A stretch of DNA of 64,000 nt from positions 33,971,589 through 34,035,588 of the forward strand of contig CANTUZ010000011.1 in assembly GCA_947846985.1 (NCBI GenBank). The letters are read 5' to 3'. The DNA comes from Fratercula arctica (Eukaryota; Chordata; Aves; Charadriiformes; Alcidae). A program made the translations under genes and the position numbers. The notes beneath the pieces are model-generated. The model searched no databases. It saw nothing but the letters and a program-made list of their open reading frames with translations, and had not been told where the DNA came from. Positions 36,012 through 46,929 of this stretch are shown one piece after another. How positions within the stretch are numbered: position 1 is the stretch's first letter; the number at the start of each line of letters is the position of its first letter.

Positions 36012-39000
36012 GCTCCTCTGTGGTTTTGTGGCGTGAAAATAGTGCAGTGGATTGATACACTCTGGTGGTTCTTCCCATCTGGAAAGGCTGATGTGCTCAA
36101 CTGCCCAGCAGTCTGCTGCTGCTGCTAAAGATGTCCATTAACCTCCTTCACTGTAGTGGGGCTGTGCACGTGCTTCATATTCCACTTCAGTGGTTGCTAC
36201 AGTCCTGAAAAAGGAAAGGAACAACACAGTTTCTCTTTACTGATTTGAAAAGTTACTGTTCTGAGAAACTGAGATATTTTTTTTGTGACGATGCTTCAGC
36301 CTTGGCCACACAGCAGTGAAGTGCATTACTCTTGCTGTGATCCTGCTAAGTTGCTGGTTTCCCGTTGAATCCCAAGGTATCACAGAGGAAAATTAAAACT
36401 TCACTTGTACGTTCATTGTTGCAAACAAATAGTGTACCAAGAAGACCTAGGTACCCGTGAACAGGAGTAAGCAGATTGTGGTTTCTCTATCTGGAGTGCT
36501 TGTTAGAAAATACGTGGTTAAGATTAGGGTAGAGATGATGTAAGGAAGTTCTGAGAACGTGCTTTTTTAAAAAAAAATATTTTTTTTCAATAGTTTCTTT
36601 CTATGCCTATTAAAGCAAGTGGAAGTTCTTAGCACGACCTGTGGCTCCAATAGCCTTTTGCTATTCTAATATTATTTGTTTAGTTCCCCATAGTAGCTGC
36701 CACTGCAGACTTACTAGGTTTGGTTTATTGTATTTTGTTTGGATCCGACTGACAAGATCTGTTGCAATTTGTTGTATTTATTGCACTTATTCTTAGTGAT
36801 TAAGGGTTTCAATATGCTTCCATTTAGCTAATGACCTGAAATTGTGCATTATAAGGTTTCAGTCCCAAAATTCCATCATATGGTACTTTTTTTCCGCAGC
36901 AGTCAGCTGCTTTGTGTCAGCCTAACTTTCAAAGAAATGTAATAACAATTTAATGGTAATAGTAAAACAGTTGTACTTCATTAAATGCAGTCATCTTTTC
37001 CTTTAGAACTTCAGCATTGCAAATTTTACTTGACCCTACTGTTTCATAACTGCTCTTGCTTAAGGCCATTTCAGAATATCCCACCTCAACCCATATCTGC
37101 TTTGTGATGGTAATGGGCAAAATTATACAAACAAAAGGAGGTGGTTCAGAGTAAACCTGTAGAATTCCTTTCCAAAGGATGTTGTAAATGCAGGAGGTTT
37201 GTATAGACCTCCACAGACTTCCTCTCCATAGACCTAGAAGTGCCTGGTAGAGAGATGTGCTGATAAAGATCAGGCTCAGAAGAACCCAGAGCTGAAGATA
37301 ACATGTCAAGCTAGATGGAGCCTTAGTCTGGGTCAGTGTGGCTGACGCTACATCACCTTTGTTGGCCACTGTGAAGCATGAGTTGTTTTGGGAATAGGTG
37401 ACTGAGTTGAGTATTTCTTGAAATAGTTTTTTGTGTTTTGTTACTTTTGCCACTGAATAGCAATGACTCTTTCCACCACAACTGGCCTCCTGGCCATGCT
37501 TCCCTCTCTCTGTTGGTGAGAGGCAAGTGAGGCACCAAGCTTTTGTCTTGCTGCTGCCTCCACCGCATCTGCTGTAGGGTAAAATTTATCTGTTCACGTT
37601 GCCAGCCCAGTAGAGTTCTCGCATGCTGAAGTTTAGTTCGGTGTTAAGAGGAAGAAAAAACAGTGTGGTTTTTGTGTAACTTAGCATGCTGTGTGTGAAG
37701 GGAAAATACCACCCTCTGCACTTTGGCTTTGAGAAGAGCCAGGGGGAGCTTAGCCCTAGTAGGGAAGAGGAAAACTTAGTGAAGGAAAGAGGTGGGATTT
37801 AACTCACTGGTTGGTCTCCTTTTTTAGTACTTCCATGGCCTTTCAAATCCTTTGTCTTGAAGCCCTCTGCCAGGCAAGAGACAGGAAGTTATCTTGAAAG
37901 CCAGGAGAGGTATCTTGCCTGGGCCCCTCTGGAGGAGTAGCTCACTAATAATGAACACGTCCATTACCACTTGTCACCTTAGTGGATCTCCATGAAGTCA
38001 AAGCACTTGTCCTTCCCTCGCTGACACTCAGTGATTTGCGTGCTGAGCTGTGTCCCTGCCGAAGCCAAGGTGGGTTTTGCTGCATGCAATTTATATAATA
38101 TTTCTGAGCTGCTGGGAGACAGTTCTCCAACCCAGTTTTCCTTCTAATGTTCATTTCTGCATGAAGATAAAAAGTGTTTTCAAGGATTCCCTTGAGGACC
38201 AATTTAGAGTTCAGTTTTGATTGAATTAGTTGGATGTATGTAAATAGAATCATGCATTTAACAGAAACCCAGATGAAAGACACTTTCAGGAGGGCTTGGG
38301 GCAGACGTTGTCACTTAGCCTGCAGCAAGCACCTCAGAGCAAATCCTGCACTTCTCCCTTCTATCGTGGTTTATTCCTTTCTCCTTCACATCTCAGTCAC
38401 TTGTGAATACTGTTGTGAGATGCATCTCTGTTTTGGGCGCTTGTGCCTTGGATCTACCTTGGGTCTGTGGCTGGCCCCTTTTATGTAATTGTGGGCCACA
38501 GAAACATGCTTTCGTGCCGCTCCTGAAGTCCTGGTGTTTGTGGATAACTGGAATCATAAATATGGATGGCACAATTTCTTGGCGTGAGCACAGGAGGGAG
38601 GCGAAGATTAAGGAAAACTGCTTTAATTAGCTGCCTCTGTGGTGAGGGACATGCACCCCATGTGTCGGCAGCCCGGAAAGGGGGATGTGGGATGCCTCAT
38701 TACCTCCCTGCTGTGAGCATGTGGCTGATGGGGAACAGCTGCTTGCAAAGCTGGCGGCCCAGGCAGGGCACAGGCAGCAGATGCAGAGAATGGAGCAAGG
38801 GCCGTGAGTACGGCTGAGGTTGTAAAGGGCTGTGTGGTCCTGCGTCTCCATCGCACAAATCAGGAGCACAGGGGCTGGCAGACAATTTACACCTTGGCTC
38901 AGTAAGCCTGGGGCACTGGGCTCTGCTCCGGACATGTCTCCTGTGAACTGCTAAGGAAGGTGACTTCCAAGGGCTCACCTCTATTCCTCATGCCAAGAGT

Positions 39001-42000
39001 CTTAATTGCAATCTTCTTGACTGGTAGTTATTCTTCATCTGGGTACTTCACAAGGTCATAACATGACTGTATCACTGCTTTTGCACCCAAAACCACCACA
39101 CATTCATCTTCCTGTGGGAAGCCACTACCTCTGCAAGAAGTACCTGCTGGGCTGTAGGTGGGAGAGGTTTGGGACCGCTCCAGCAAACAGGCAGTGCTTG
39201 CTGCTGATGCAGCAGGGTCGGGTCCACCTGCCGAACTGAGAACATGGGGAAGGTCATGAGTTACGGAGAGGGGCAGCACTCATGCTTTCCTAGGTGACTT
39301 GGAAGCAACCAGCTTGCTTCCTTTCCATCACAGGTCTGGAAGGGTCCTGATTTTGTGTTTCCTTGGGTTTGCAAAGCTCAGTGCTAGACACTGGAAAAGG
39401 TTGGGTTTTCCATGGCAAAGAGTACTCTGCCCTTAAATATAGATGTATATAATGAGCTGCGGGACCAATTCTTTAATTTCAGCCATGTCATAGAAGCACA
39501 AACATCCCCAGTAACGGAGAAAACCTTTTTGAGCCTTTAATGCAGAATATTGTCAGCACTGCGTGCACTCATAGCTGTGCTATTTAGCCCTTTACAACCT
39601 AATCCAGTTCAGCTGTGGTTATGCCGCCTCTCTGGTACGTCTGTACGGCACATGGTGCAATGCAACCAGATACTCTGCATCACTTTTAAAAGCGGAGTAA
39701 ATAAGATGCTGCCCATCTCCTCCCTCCCACCCCTAAACCTCCCCGCCTGCCTCCCTGAATTTGTGTTCTTGTGAGTTATTTAGCCAAAGGCTAAATCACA
39801 TTGTCGTACATAGTCACTGGAAACAAAGCAAGTCTCAGCAGACACCTGAGCAGATGCCAAATGTCAAGTTTGATGGAAAATGCTTAATTACTTCTCCCAA
39901 ACCTACCTTCCCCCCCGCCCCCCCCCCGGGTTTTTTGAAGATTCTCTCTTGCAGTGTGAAATGTCCTCTCAGTTCAACTCTCCCGACTAGGGCTTCTTGT
40001 CCCCTGTGAGAAGCTGGGAAACTTGGATGAGGGAGCCTGGAAGAACGTGATCACTTCGACATGGTCTTCGTAGCTTATTTTTATTTTCAGTTTCATGGTC
40101 AGCTTTCTTCTATAGCACCTTTTCGGGTTTTGAGGTTTTCTTTCTGCTTTCTGTCCCTCGGCTCTTCTTCCCAGTGGATTTTTGCACCGTACCTCCTTGG
40201 CTGTATTTTTACCGCTCACTGTGTTCCATGAGAGTGAATTGCAGAGTGCACGGCGGTGATGTGGTAAAACCTGGGAATGGAGCTGTTCGGGTGCGTCTCT
40301 CTGATCCTGGGTGAAATTACTGGTCAAAATGAGATGGTGTGAGTCTGAAATGCTTGAAAACTTGTCATAGGAACTGTGTATTATGTGCACGAAATCCGTG
40401 TTCAGTTCACTGTAATAAAGCTGGTCAGGACGCAGGCTTAAAACTCACTTTCCCACAGCCAAGGTGAGTGCACTGTCCACAAGGCTGTTCTGGAAGGACC
40501 CTCTGTTTTCTCCCCAGCTATTTTATGCTGTTGGTGTAACGATGAATTCAGATAGGTTTTGTCCCTAGGGTGGGACAAATGTATGTTTATTAAATTCTAG
40601 TTGCTCTTCTAGGATAGAAAGTCCCCCAGTACAAGGCACAGGACAGCGCTGAGGATTTGAATACACAACCTTGATTTGAGTATGTGGTCCTAGGCTGGTG
40701 CTGTTTCCAGGGTTTTGCTGTATTTTAGCTATCGGAGCTTTGAGCACAAAGAGGTCGAGCAGTGCATCACCACAGAAGCTTTGCATATCCCAAACGTGGT
40801 GGAAGGTGAACTGCAAAAACCAAGAGGGCTTTTGGGAACACAAACAGTCCTGGGGATGCTGAGTAGAGCCCGGGCAGTCCCGTTCCCTACGAGCGGGGCG
40901 ACTGCTGTGCCTGTAACGCAGGTTCAATGCTGGGCAGCCACAGCTTCAGGCTGGCACCAGCGGTAGCAAAGACTCTCAGGGAACACAGGCAATGTGGATG
41001 CGGTTTCTCCCTCATGCAGACAAGAAGGAAGTTATGAGTCTCCTGCAGGAAATGGGGTTTTCTCTCCTTCTAAGCAGTTGCCCTGTTTTCAGGTCTTTTT
41101 CACCCTTTCCTGTTTCTTGTCCTATCCAAGTACTGAGCAGTGCAGGTGCTGCAGAGCATGGACAAGGATGTATAGCATGTACGAGGAGTTTGTTGATGAT
41201 ACACAGGTGTGACGAATGAGTTGCTTTTTTCTCTTTTTTTTTTTTTTTAATATATTTGAAATGCTTTCTGTGATAGGCGAATCTCCTGTGCTTGGATTTC
41301 ACTTCTTTCCAGATCTGCCTGTGTGTCTTCCCTTAATATTTTAATCTACTGAGTCTCCCCTACCCCTCTGGGCCCAGCCCAGCAGCAGCAGAGCTCTTCC
41401 TTGGACAGAATCTCTCAGCACACAGGGAACCATGGTTTGGGGGAGGGGGGGTGGAAGGGATAGTGAGGTGTGCATTTACTCTTGCAGTATTTCCACAGAG
41501 ATGGGAAACTAGACAGCATCGTGGACATCTACAGGACCTGACAGGTACTCTTTCACCGTATGGTAGGGCACAAGCAGCCTGTAGCGTGTCATTACTTGAC
41601 ATTATCACAAAAAAGTCCACCATAAAAAGGAGAAGAGAATAAAATGAATTTACATTTGCTCTCTTTTTAATGGGTGGTTCCCTTAATGTCCCCTCTGCTC
41701 GGGATCCCCAAGAGGTTGACCTGCACCTAAGCAGCCTTTACCATCTTCAAGCAGTCATTGCCCACATGAGTGTTCGGACTCACACCGGGGCTCAGATGCC
41801 CTGTCCCACTGGGCTCTGGTGTTTGGAGCATCTTCAGTCCCACCCAGAAACAAACCCAGAGCAATTCACTTTGATGTGTAAAGTCTGAATTAATGAAATG
41901 ACTGAATTAATGTTTTCTGCCTCTTGGGGAAGAGAGCAAGGGGAATGTGTTGGCCTATATTTCATCGGAGAAAAAAACCCAACTTGTTTAGTTGTGTGCG

Positions 42001-42479
42001 CTGAGCCAAGACTTCTTAGATCATATCGTCTCCGTGTTGCTTGAGTGCAAGAAGGTCTCCAAACCTGCTCTGTTCCCCACGTGGCAGCTCTTTGCTGACT
42101 TCCAAGCTTCTGGCCAGAAGGGCGAGGTTAAACTTTCTTTTATTTCTTTCCTCGAATGTTGAAACGGGATGTTGAAAAGAAGCATCTCAGGCCGTTGATG
42201 GTTGTGTGCTCTCCTCTTGAAGGAGAGTAGAAACCCCATCCTCACTTCTGAGGAGGATTGTGAAGATCAGTTCCTTAGTAGTTGTGAAGCACTTGGATGC
42301 TGCGGTAATTAATCTTACGGAGAAGGCATGGCCATGGAGAACACGGGACCCCGGATTTAGAGCAGGCTTTGATTGGGGTAAGGAGAGCTGGCTGCTGAGA
42401 GGCCCCTGGCTGTGTGGTCTCATCATCAGGCTGTGTGGAAGGGGCTGCCTGGTTGGTTATCACCATTAAACCACTGAAG
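36012..42479. other. Non-coding stretch, no gene recognised
   Basis: An A9TAT8 near-palindrome lies at 36569-36587. Poly-C tracts interrupted by one G lie at 39910-39927, and a G-rich run at 41439-41459. The longest open frames are 167 codons on the minus strand (36950-37453) and 138 codons (39974-40390). Both lack any domain I recognise. The AT-rich, TAAT-containing sequence at about 39425-39690 could be regulatory. The rest shows nothing definable. Confidence 0.6.
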
Positions 42480-42963
42480 GGAAAGAAGAGACTCTCAGTT
42501 AAAAATAGTACATATCCTATAATTAAAAATGTGTGCCTTCGTATTTATGCGCTCAGGGCCTGAATTAAGGTAATAAAACCACTCTGAAATGTGCACTCCA
42601 CAAGGCTTTCATCATGCAGTTTATACTTTTAATATTCTCATACTCGGTTCTGTTTTTCTATCTGGTTTTTATGTGCAGTCTGTCTGGAGCGGTCAGGGAC
42701 GGGGTACAGGCGGTGATAGTATTTGCACATGGTTTTCTGAGCACAGAGAAGCAGTAGCTGGCAGCCCCGGAGCTGCTTGGGGCCAGCCTGTCTGCCAGCA
42801 GATCCGGTTCCCTGTGTCCTGGCACGGTGGTGCCTTGCTAAATTATGATCCGAGCCCGCTCCACACAAGGCATGTTTTTCCAGCAAGTTGAGCATATCAG
42901 TTGTTCAGCTGAATCTCAGCTGGACTCTCTTCACTTCATTGGAGAGGGCAGAGCACTTTACTG

Positions 42964-42986
42964 CCCTAATTAACCATTAATTAGGG
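42964..42986. promoter_or_regulatory. Inverted pair of TAATTA homeodomain-type sites
   Basis: Ccctaatta (42964-42972) and taattaggg (42978-42986) are exact inverted copies around accat. TAATTA is the core bound by many paired-type and Antennapedia-type homeodomains, and an inverted pair with a few bases between can be bound as a dimer. The symmetry is seen directly. Function is inferred. Confidence 0.4.
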
Positions 42987-44389
42987 GTGCAAGGCCTTAA
43001 CATGAAATGCTTGGTGTGTCACAGGAGTTGCTCAGCATCTTGCAGGATTGGCCCCCAACTTGTTTGCTCAGCTTTAGCACCAAGCAAACTGCAAATGTGG
43101 GGTGGAGAAAAGAAGGTTTTACCTTTTATTTGTAGAAACTGGGTCATCTTAACGCCTTTCCTATACAAAATAGCTTTAAGAGAGAGAACATTTTTCTGCA
43201 ATAACATTGATTATTTATCTGTGGTGCTTTCTCGCAAAAAAAATGGGGTGCTGCGGTTTCTGCTCATTGTTTTGGCAGGGTATTTTCTTTAATTATAATT
43301 CTCTGCGCAAAATGCTCTTGAATTGATCCAGAATTAAGTGTAAAGGAACAGGGCAGACCTGAGAGGGACAAAGCAGGAAGTTGTTTTGTCCATCTGCAAG
43401 ATTTCCTGGATTCTGCGTGGTCTCTCTCATTAGTTTTATTTATTTAGGTAGAAGCCCACTGAGATTAGAATCTCGTCTTCTAGGATGACTTGTCCCAGTC
43501 TCTTGGTTTTGAAAAACAATACTGTGGTCTCCAAACCATCTCAGGGGTGACACTCCGGCTGTTCTCTTTTGCTCCTTGCCATCTGTTATGCTGCTATAGG
43601 AAGCTGTAAATGGTTTGTTTGTTTGCTTTTTTCTACATGGCTCCTGTAAATCTTTCCTCCCCGGCTCAGAGTGTGACTTACGACTCGTCAGAGGGTTGGT
43701 GAAAATCACCCAGAAAGGGATGGGAACTACCAATTTGCTGGTCAAACAGCCAGTAAGTCATTTATAAGGGCAGGGAGAAACACTCCTGGAAATCACAGCT
43801 CTCTTCCCTCTCAACAGTTGTCCCCACTGCTCATGGCATAGCAATGGTGTTGATCATATTGCTCTCCTCTGGCGTGGGATGGCCAATTGTGTGCCTGCAA
43901 AGACCTGGGCTAGCGAAAGGAGGAGCAGAGGGTACATTGCCACCCCGTGTGCAGACCCTTTCCCTCTAGATCCACTGTGAAAACAGGCATGGCAAAGCTT
44001 TGACATCAGTACTGGCGTTGATGCTCTTCCCTTGCATCAAAATAAGCCTCCTCCATGGTGCAGCTTGGTGGCAGTCTTAAAAAGTGAAATATTTTCCAAT
44101 AGCCCGATGCAAACTGGCAAACCTGCACATGGATGATGTCTTCTGATGTTTTTCCGTGTGCAGCCCTGGTCAGACCTTGGGCCTGCAAGGTAGGACTTTG
44201 CCACACCAGGAGTTTCAAGGGAGATGTTTGCCCTAGCAACAAATTCTATTTAGGTTTTGCAGTGAGAAAGCCTTTAAAAGAGAGCAGGAGGCTGGGTCTG
44301 ACCGTGCTGATGTCAGTCTGTATTTAGCTGCGTTGAAGGGAATGAGGTTAGTCTAGATTGACACCTGCATAAAAGGAGGGCAGAATTAG
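42987..44389. other. Non-coding stretch, no gene recognised
   Basis: Open frames reach about 101 codons on either strand (42987-43292 plus, 43440-43745 minus), with no domain recognised. An AT-rich part near 43190-43340 adjoins the TAATTA pair. Nothing else is definable. Confidence 0.62.
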
Positions 44390-45070
44390 GTTTACGGTAT
44401 CTAAAAAATGTCTTAGGTCCTGATTCATCAAAGTACTTAAGCGTGGCTGAATTCTTCCTAAAGCCCCCATGTTAGCATTTTGCTGACAGGGGACATTTAT
44501 TTTTATTCGGAAATATCAGAAAGGACTAAAAGGAACACTTTTGAAAGGGCTTCCTTCTGACTAGAAGTATAATTGGCTATAAATTTGGGGGCAAACATGA
44601 GAAAACATGTTTTAGGCTGACAGTTTCTTGTATGTTAAATAGTGTGTTTAACTGCAAAAAGCAGCTTCTAATGAAAATATTGTGTCAGTTGCAGCTGACG
44701 CATAGACAACTTTGCTAGTACAGTGACATAATTATTATTTTTGATAATGAAAGAACATTATTATTTTGAGCCAAGAAACCTATGGAGTGGTCATCATGTA
44801 GGGAAATTTTTACTGGCAATAACCTATTTCTGTATGATGTTATAATCATGACATAATCACAATCTCGAGATAATACAAGCACTTGTCTGCCCTTTGTGCC
44901 TCAAAACCCCCCAGAGATGTAATTATCTCATGGCTACTATATTTTCTGACAAGTCTTATTGCTTAAATATTGCAAGCCCTGAACATTGATATGTACAGAA
45001 AACATTAAATATTCATTTGCTGATACACATATTTATAAAAATCCCATTTCTCTATTGAGTGAGCGGTGGT
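44390..45070. promoter_or_regulatory. AT-rich candidate conserved element
   Basis: This long block has almost no CpG and no open frame, with dense ATTA/TAAT words (44729-44775, 44836-44862, 44920-44931) and runs such as cataattattattttt. It begins with a possible ancient repeat fragment, cctgattcatcaaagtactt (44419-44438) followed by AAGC. That fragment resembles an old sauropsid repeat rich in 'cttaagca'. Exaptation of such fossils as enhancers is known in amniotes. Conservation itself is not visible here. Confidence 0.28.
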
Positions 45071-45235
45071 TTTCAGGTCACCCCATTGAATAGCTGTGAA
45101 GATATTTGAGGACTCAGGGATTCTTGCTCATTTGAAGTTCCGCAGTTTTCTTTTTCTTGGGCAAAATAAATGCGGTAACTGCTTTGCTAGGAAAGAGGAA
45201 TACGTTTCTTCCACAGTTTGTTCTGCTAATAGTGC

Positions 45236-45410
45236 CAGCGCACTGCATGTGCAACTGCCCCGGCCCGATTCATATACGTCCACGTAAATATATAGCGCTC
45301 TGTGCAAAGCCGCAGCTCCTCCCGTCTTCGGCAAGGCGCAGACTGACCTTCCACCCGCCTCGTGGCTCATAGCAGAGAGACAGACAGCCTTGGTCGGGCA
45401 GCGGGAAGGG
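45236..45410. promoter_or_regulatory. Small CpG-enriched patch with TATA-like box
   Basis: About fourteen CpG dinucleotides fall within roughly 170 bp, in a window that is otherwise CpG-poor. TATATAG lies at 45289-45295, followed by GCGCTC and GC-rich sequence. The combination could mark a small promoter or an unmethylated enhancer. It is too short for a classical CpG island and no downstream gene is recognised. Either strand is possible. Confidence 0.25.
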
Positions 45411-46375
45411 AGGGAGGTTTCCATTTCATCTCTTCGGCCTCCCTGAGCTTGGTCAACAAAACTTCATTTTTTCTGAATCATTACAAAGTGCTTGTCTTTT
45501 CTACGGGATGAACAAATCCACCGCTCCCCCGGCTAAAAGCACCTTTTATCTGTGATGAAGCAGTGTGTACCACCCCCTGTCATTTTTGGCCAAGGCAACC
45601 CCTTGCCTTGAACCTGGTTTTGGCCAGCTGCTGTCGGGGTGGCCTCAGATTCAGAAAGAAAAACGACCAATGCTAGTAGCAAGTGTTAGAAGATGCCTCA
45701 GCTTTAAAAAAAGCAAAACAGCTTGTTCCTGGTCTTGTATCAGCACGGAATAGTCGAATTCATATTTCAGAGACTGCAATTAGTTATGGCTGTGTACAGA
45801 CCCTGTTTGTGTGAACGTGTGGTGTCCATATTGTATAGGTACAAATGCTGTGTGTGCCCCGGGACCTCTTTGGAGTCTGTATGTGTGTTGCTGTGGCTGC
45901 TGGATGTGCCAGGTTTTATCCTTTCGAGCTGCTCAGGATGAGGAAGGGGCCGGGGATCTCTCCCATGAGTTGTGCTCTCAAGTTTCGCTAGGAAGAGCGC
46001 AGTGCATTACTGTCACCTCTGGTATCAGTAAATGGCCTAGGAAAATCAGACCAAGGGAGCCAGGAGCTCTCACCAGTGATTACGTGGCAGCGCAGAAATG
46101 GGTAACGAAGCTGCAAGAGGTAAGTGTGTCCCCCCCGGGTGCTGCTGTGCTGGCGTGTCCCGCTGACGGGATAGATAAACGTGGGGGCTGCGTGTGCCTC
46201 AATGACAAATTACATCTTCCCCTAGTAATTGCCTGAAACATAATTTCTGGTGTTTTGGACAAACCGAGCGGTTGCGTTGCTGCTTGTGCTCCTCCAGATG
46301 GCCCAGGCAGCGAGGGGTGCTTCGCTGGAGTCTACCAAATACTGGTAAGGCAAAGGAGCCAGATCCAACAAGCTC
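45411..46375. other. Non-coding stretch with one exon-like interval
   Basis: A plus-strand frame open from 45811 to 46236 contains an interval (45937-46119, 61 codons) bounded by gagctgctcag upstream and GAG|GTAAGT downstream. The acceptor is only moderately pyrimidine-rich. The predicted peptide resembles no family I recognise, so it is not annotated as a gene. Confidence 0.5.
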
Positions 46376-46417
46376 TTTTTTTTTAATTAAAAAAAAAAAA
46401 AAAGAGAGAGAGAGAGA
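46376..46417. repeat. T9-AATT-A15 palindrome followed by (GA)n
   Basis: Nine T, AATT and fifteen A give a 22-bp perfect palindrome (46376-46397), which runs into a GA repeat at 46404-46417. The tract is simple and length-unstable. Confidence 0.9.
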
Positions 46418-46908
46418 AGAAAAAGTACAATGAATCCCAGGTGGTCAGCCCAACTAGGTTGATGCCTTATCTCTTGCCCTGACTAATAATCCATACTTTA
46501 CAGGAAAAATAGATCGCGTGCTGAGGTACCCACTCATGGGGTGTTCTGTGAGGGGGAGTTCTCTGCCTGGAGCTGTGTCTCCTGTACAGCTGCAGGAGGA
46601 GCCTGTGAACGGAGGAGAGCCTCCTGTGCTATTCTTACTGGAAAAAAAGGAATCAAAGCCCTGCATTTCCAGATGTTGCTGTGGCTTCAGGATGGGGGGT
46701 AACCTGGCTGCGGTGACTGAGAACTGTGTGGGTTTGCAGGGCCAGTCCTCAGTGATGCTCTTGGGATTTGTTGTTTTATTTCAATCCTTCTGCATCCTGT
46801 CATCCTGCTCTTACATTAATTAAAAAAAAAAAAAAGAAATTTAAAAAAGGATCAAAATGCCTTTTGTTGTGTGTGGTTTTGGTTTCTTTGTGTGTTTTGT
46901 TTTGTTTT
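46418..46908. other. Non-coding stretch, no gene recognised
   Basis: An A13 run (46821-46833) and AT-rich sequence precede the poly-C tract. A 101-codon plus-strand frame at 46518-46823 has no recognised domain and ends in the A-rich part. Confidence 0.6.
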
Positions 46909-46929
46909 CCCCCCCCCCCCCCCCCCCCC
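46909..46929 (+). repeat. C21 homopolymer
   Basis: Twenty-one consecutive C residues follow a (TTTTG)-rich stretch. This is unusually long for a G/C homopolymer. The minus strand can form a G-quadruplex and the plus strand an i-motif. It is also a likely site of sequencing or assembly length error. Confidence 0.85.

Noticed and set aside
36950..37453. 167-codon minus-strand open frame, the second longest after the CR1 and the 187-codon GC-rich frame
   Set aside because: No recognisable domain or repeat pattern, hydrophobic and polar parts in no familiar order, and no promoter or splice context. It is more likely a chance frame.
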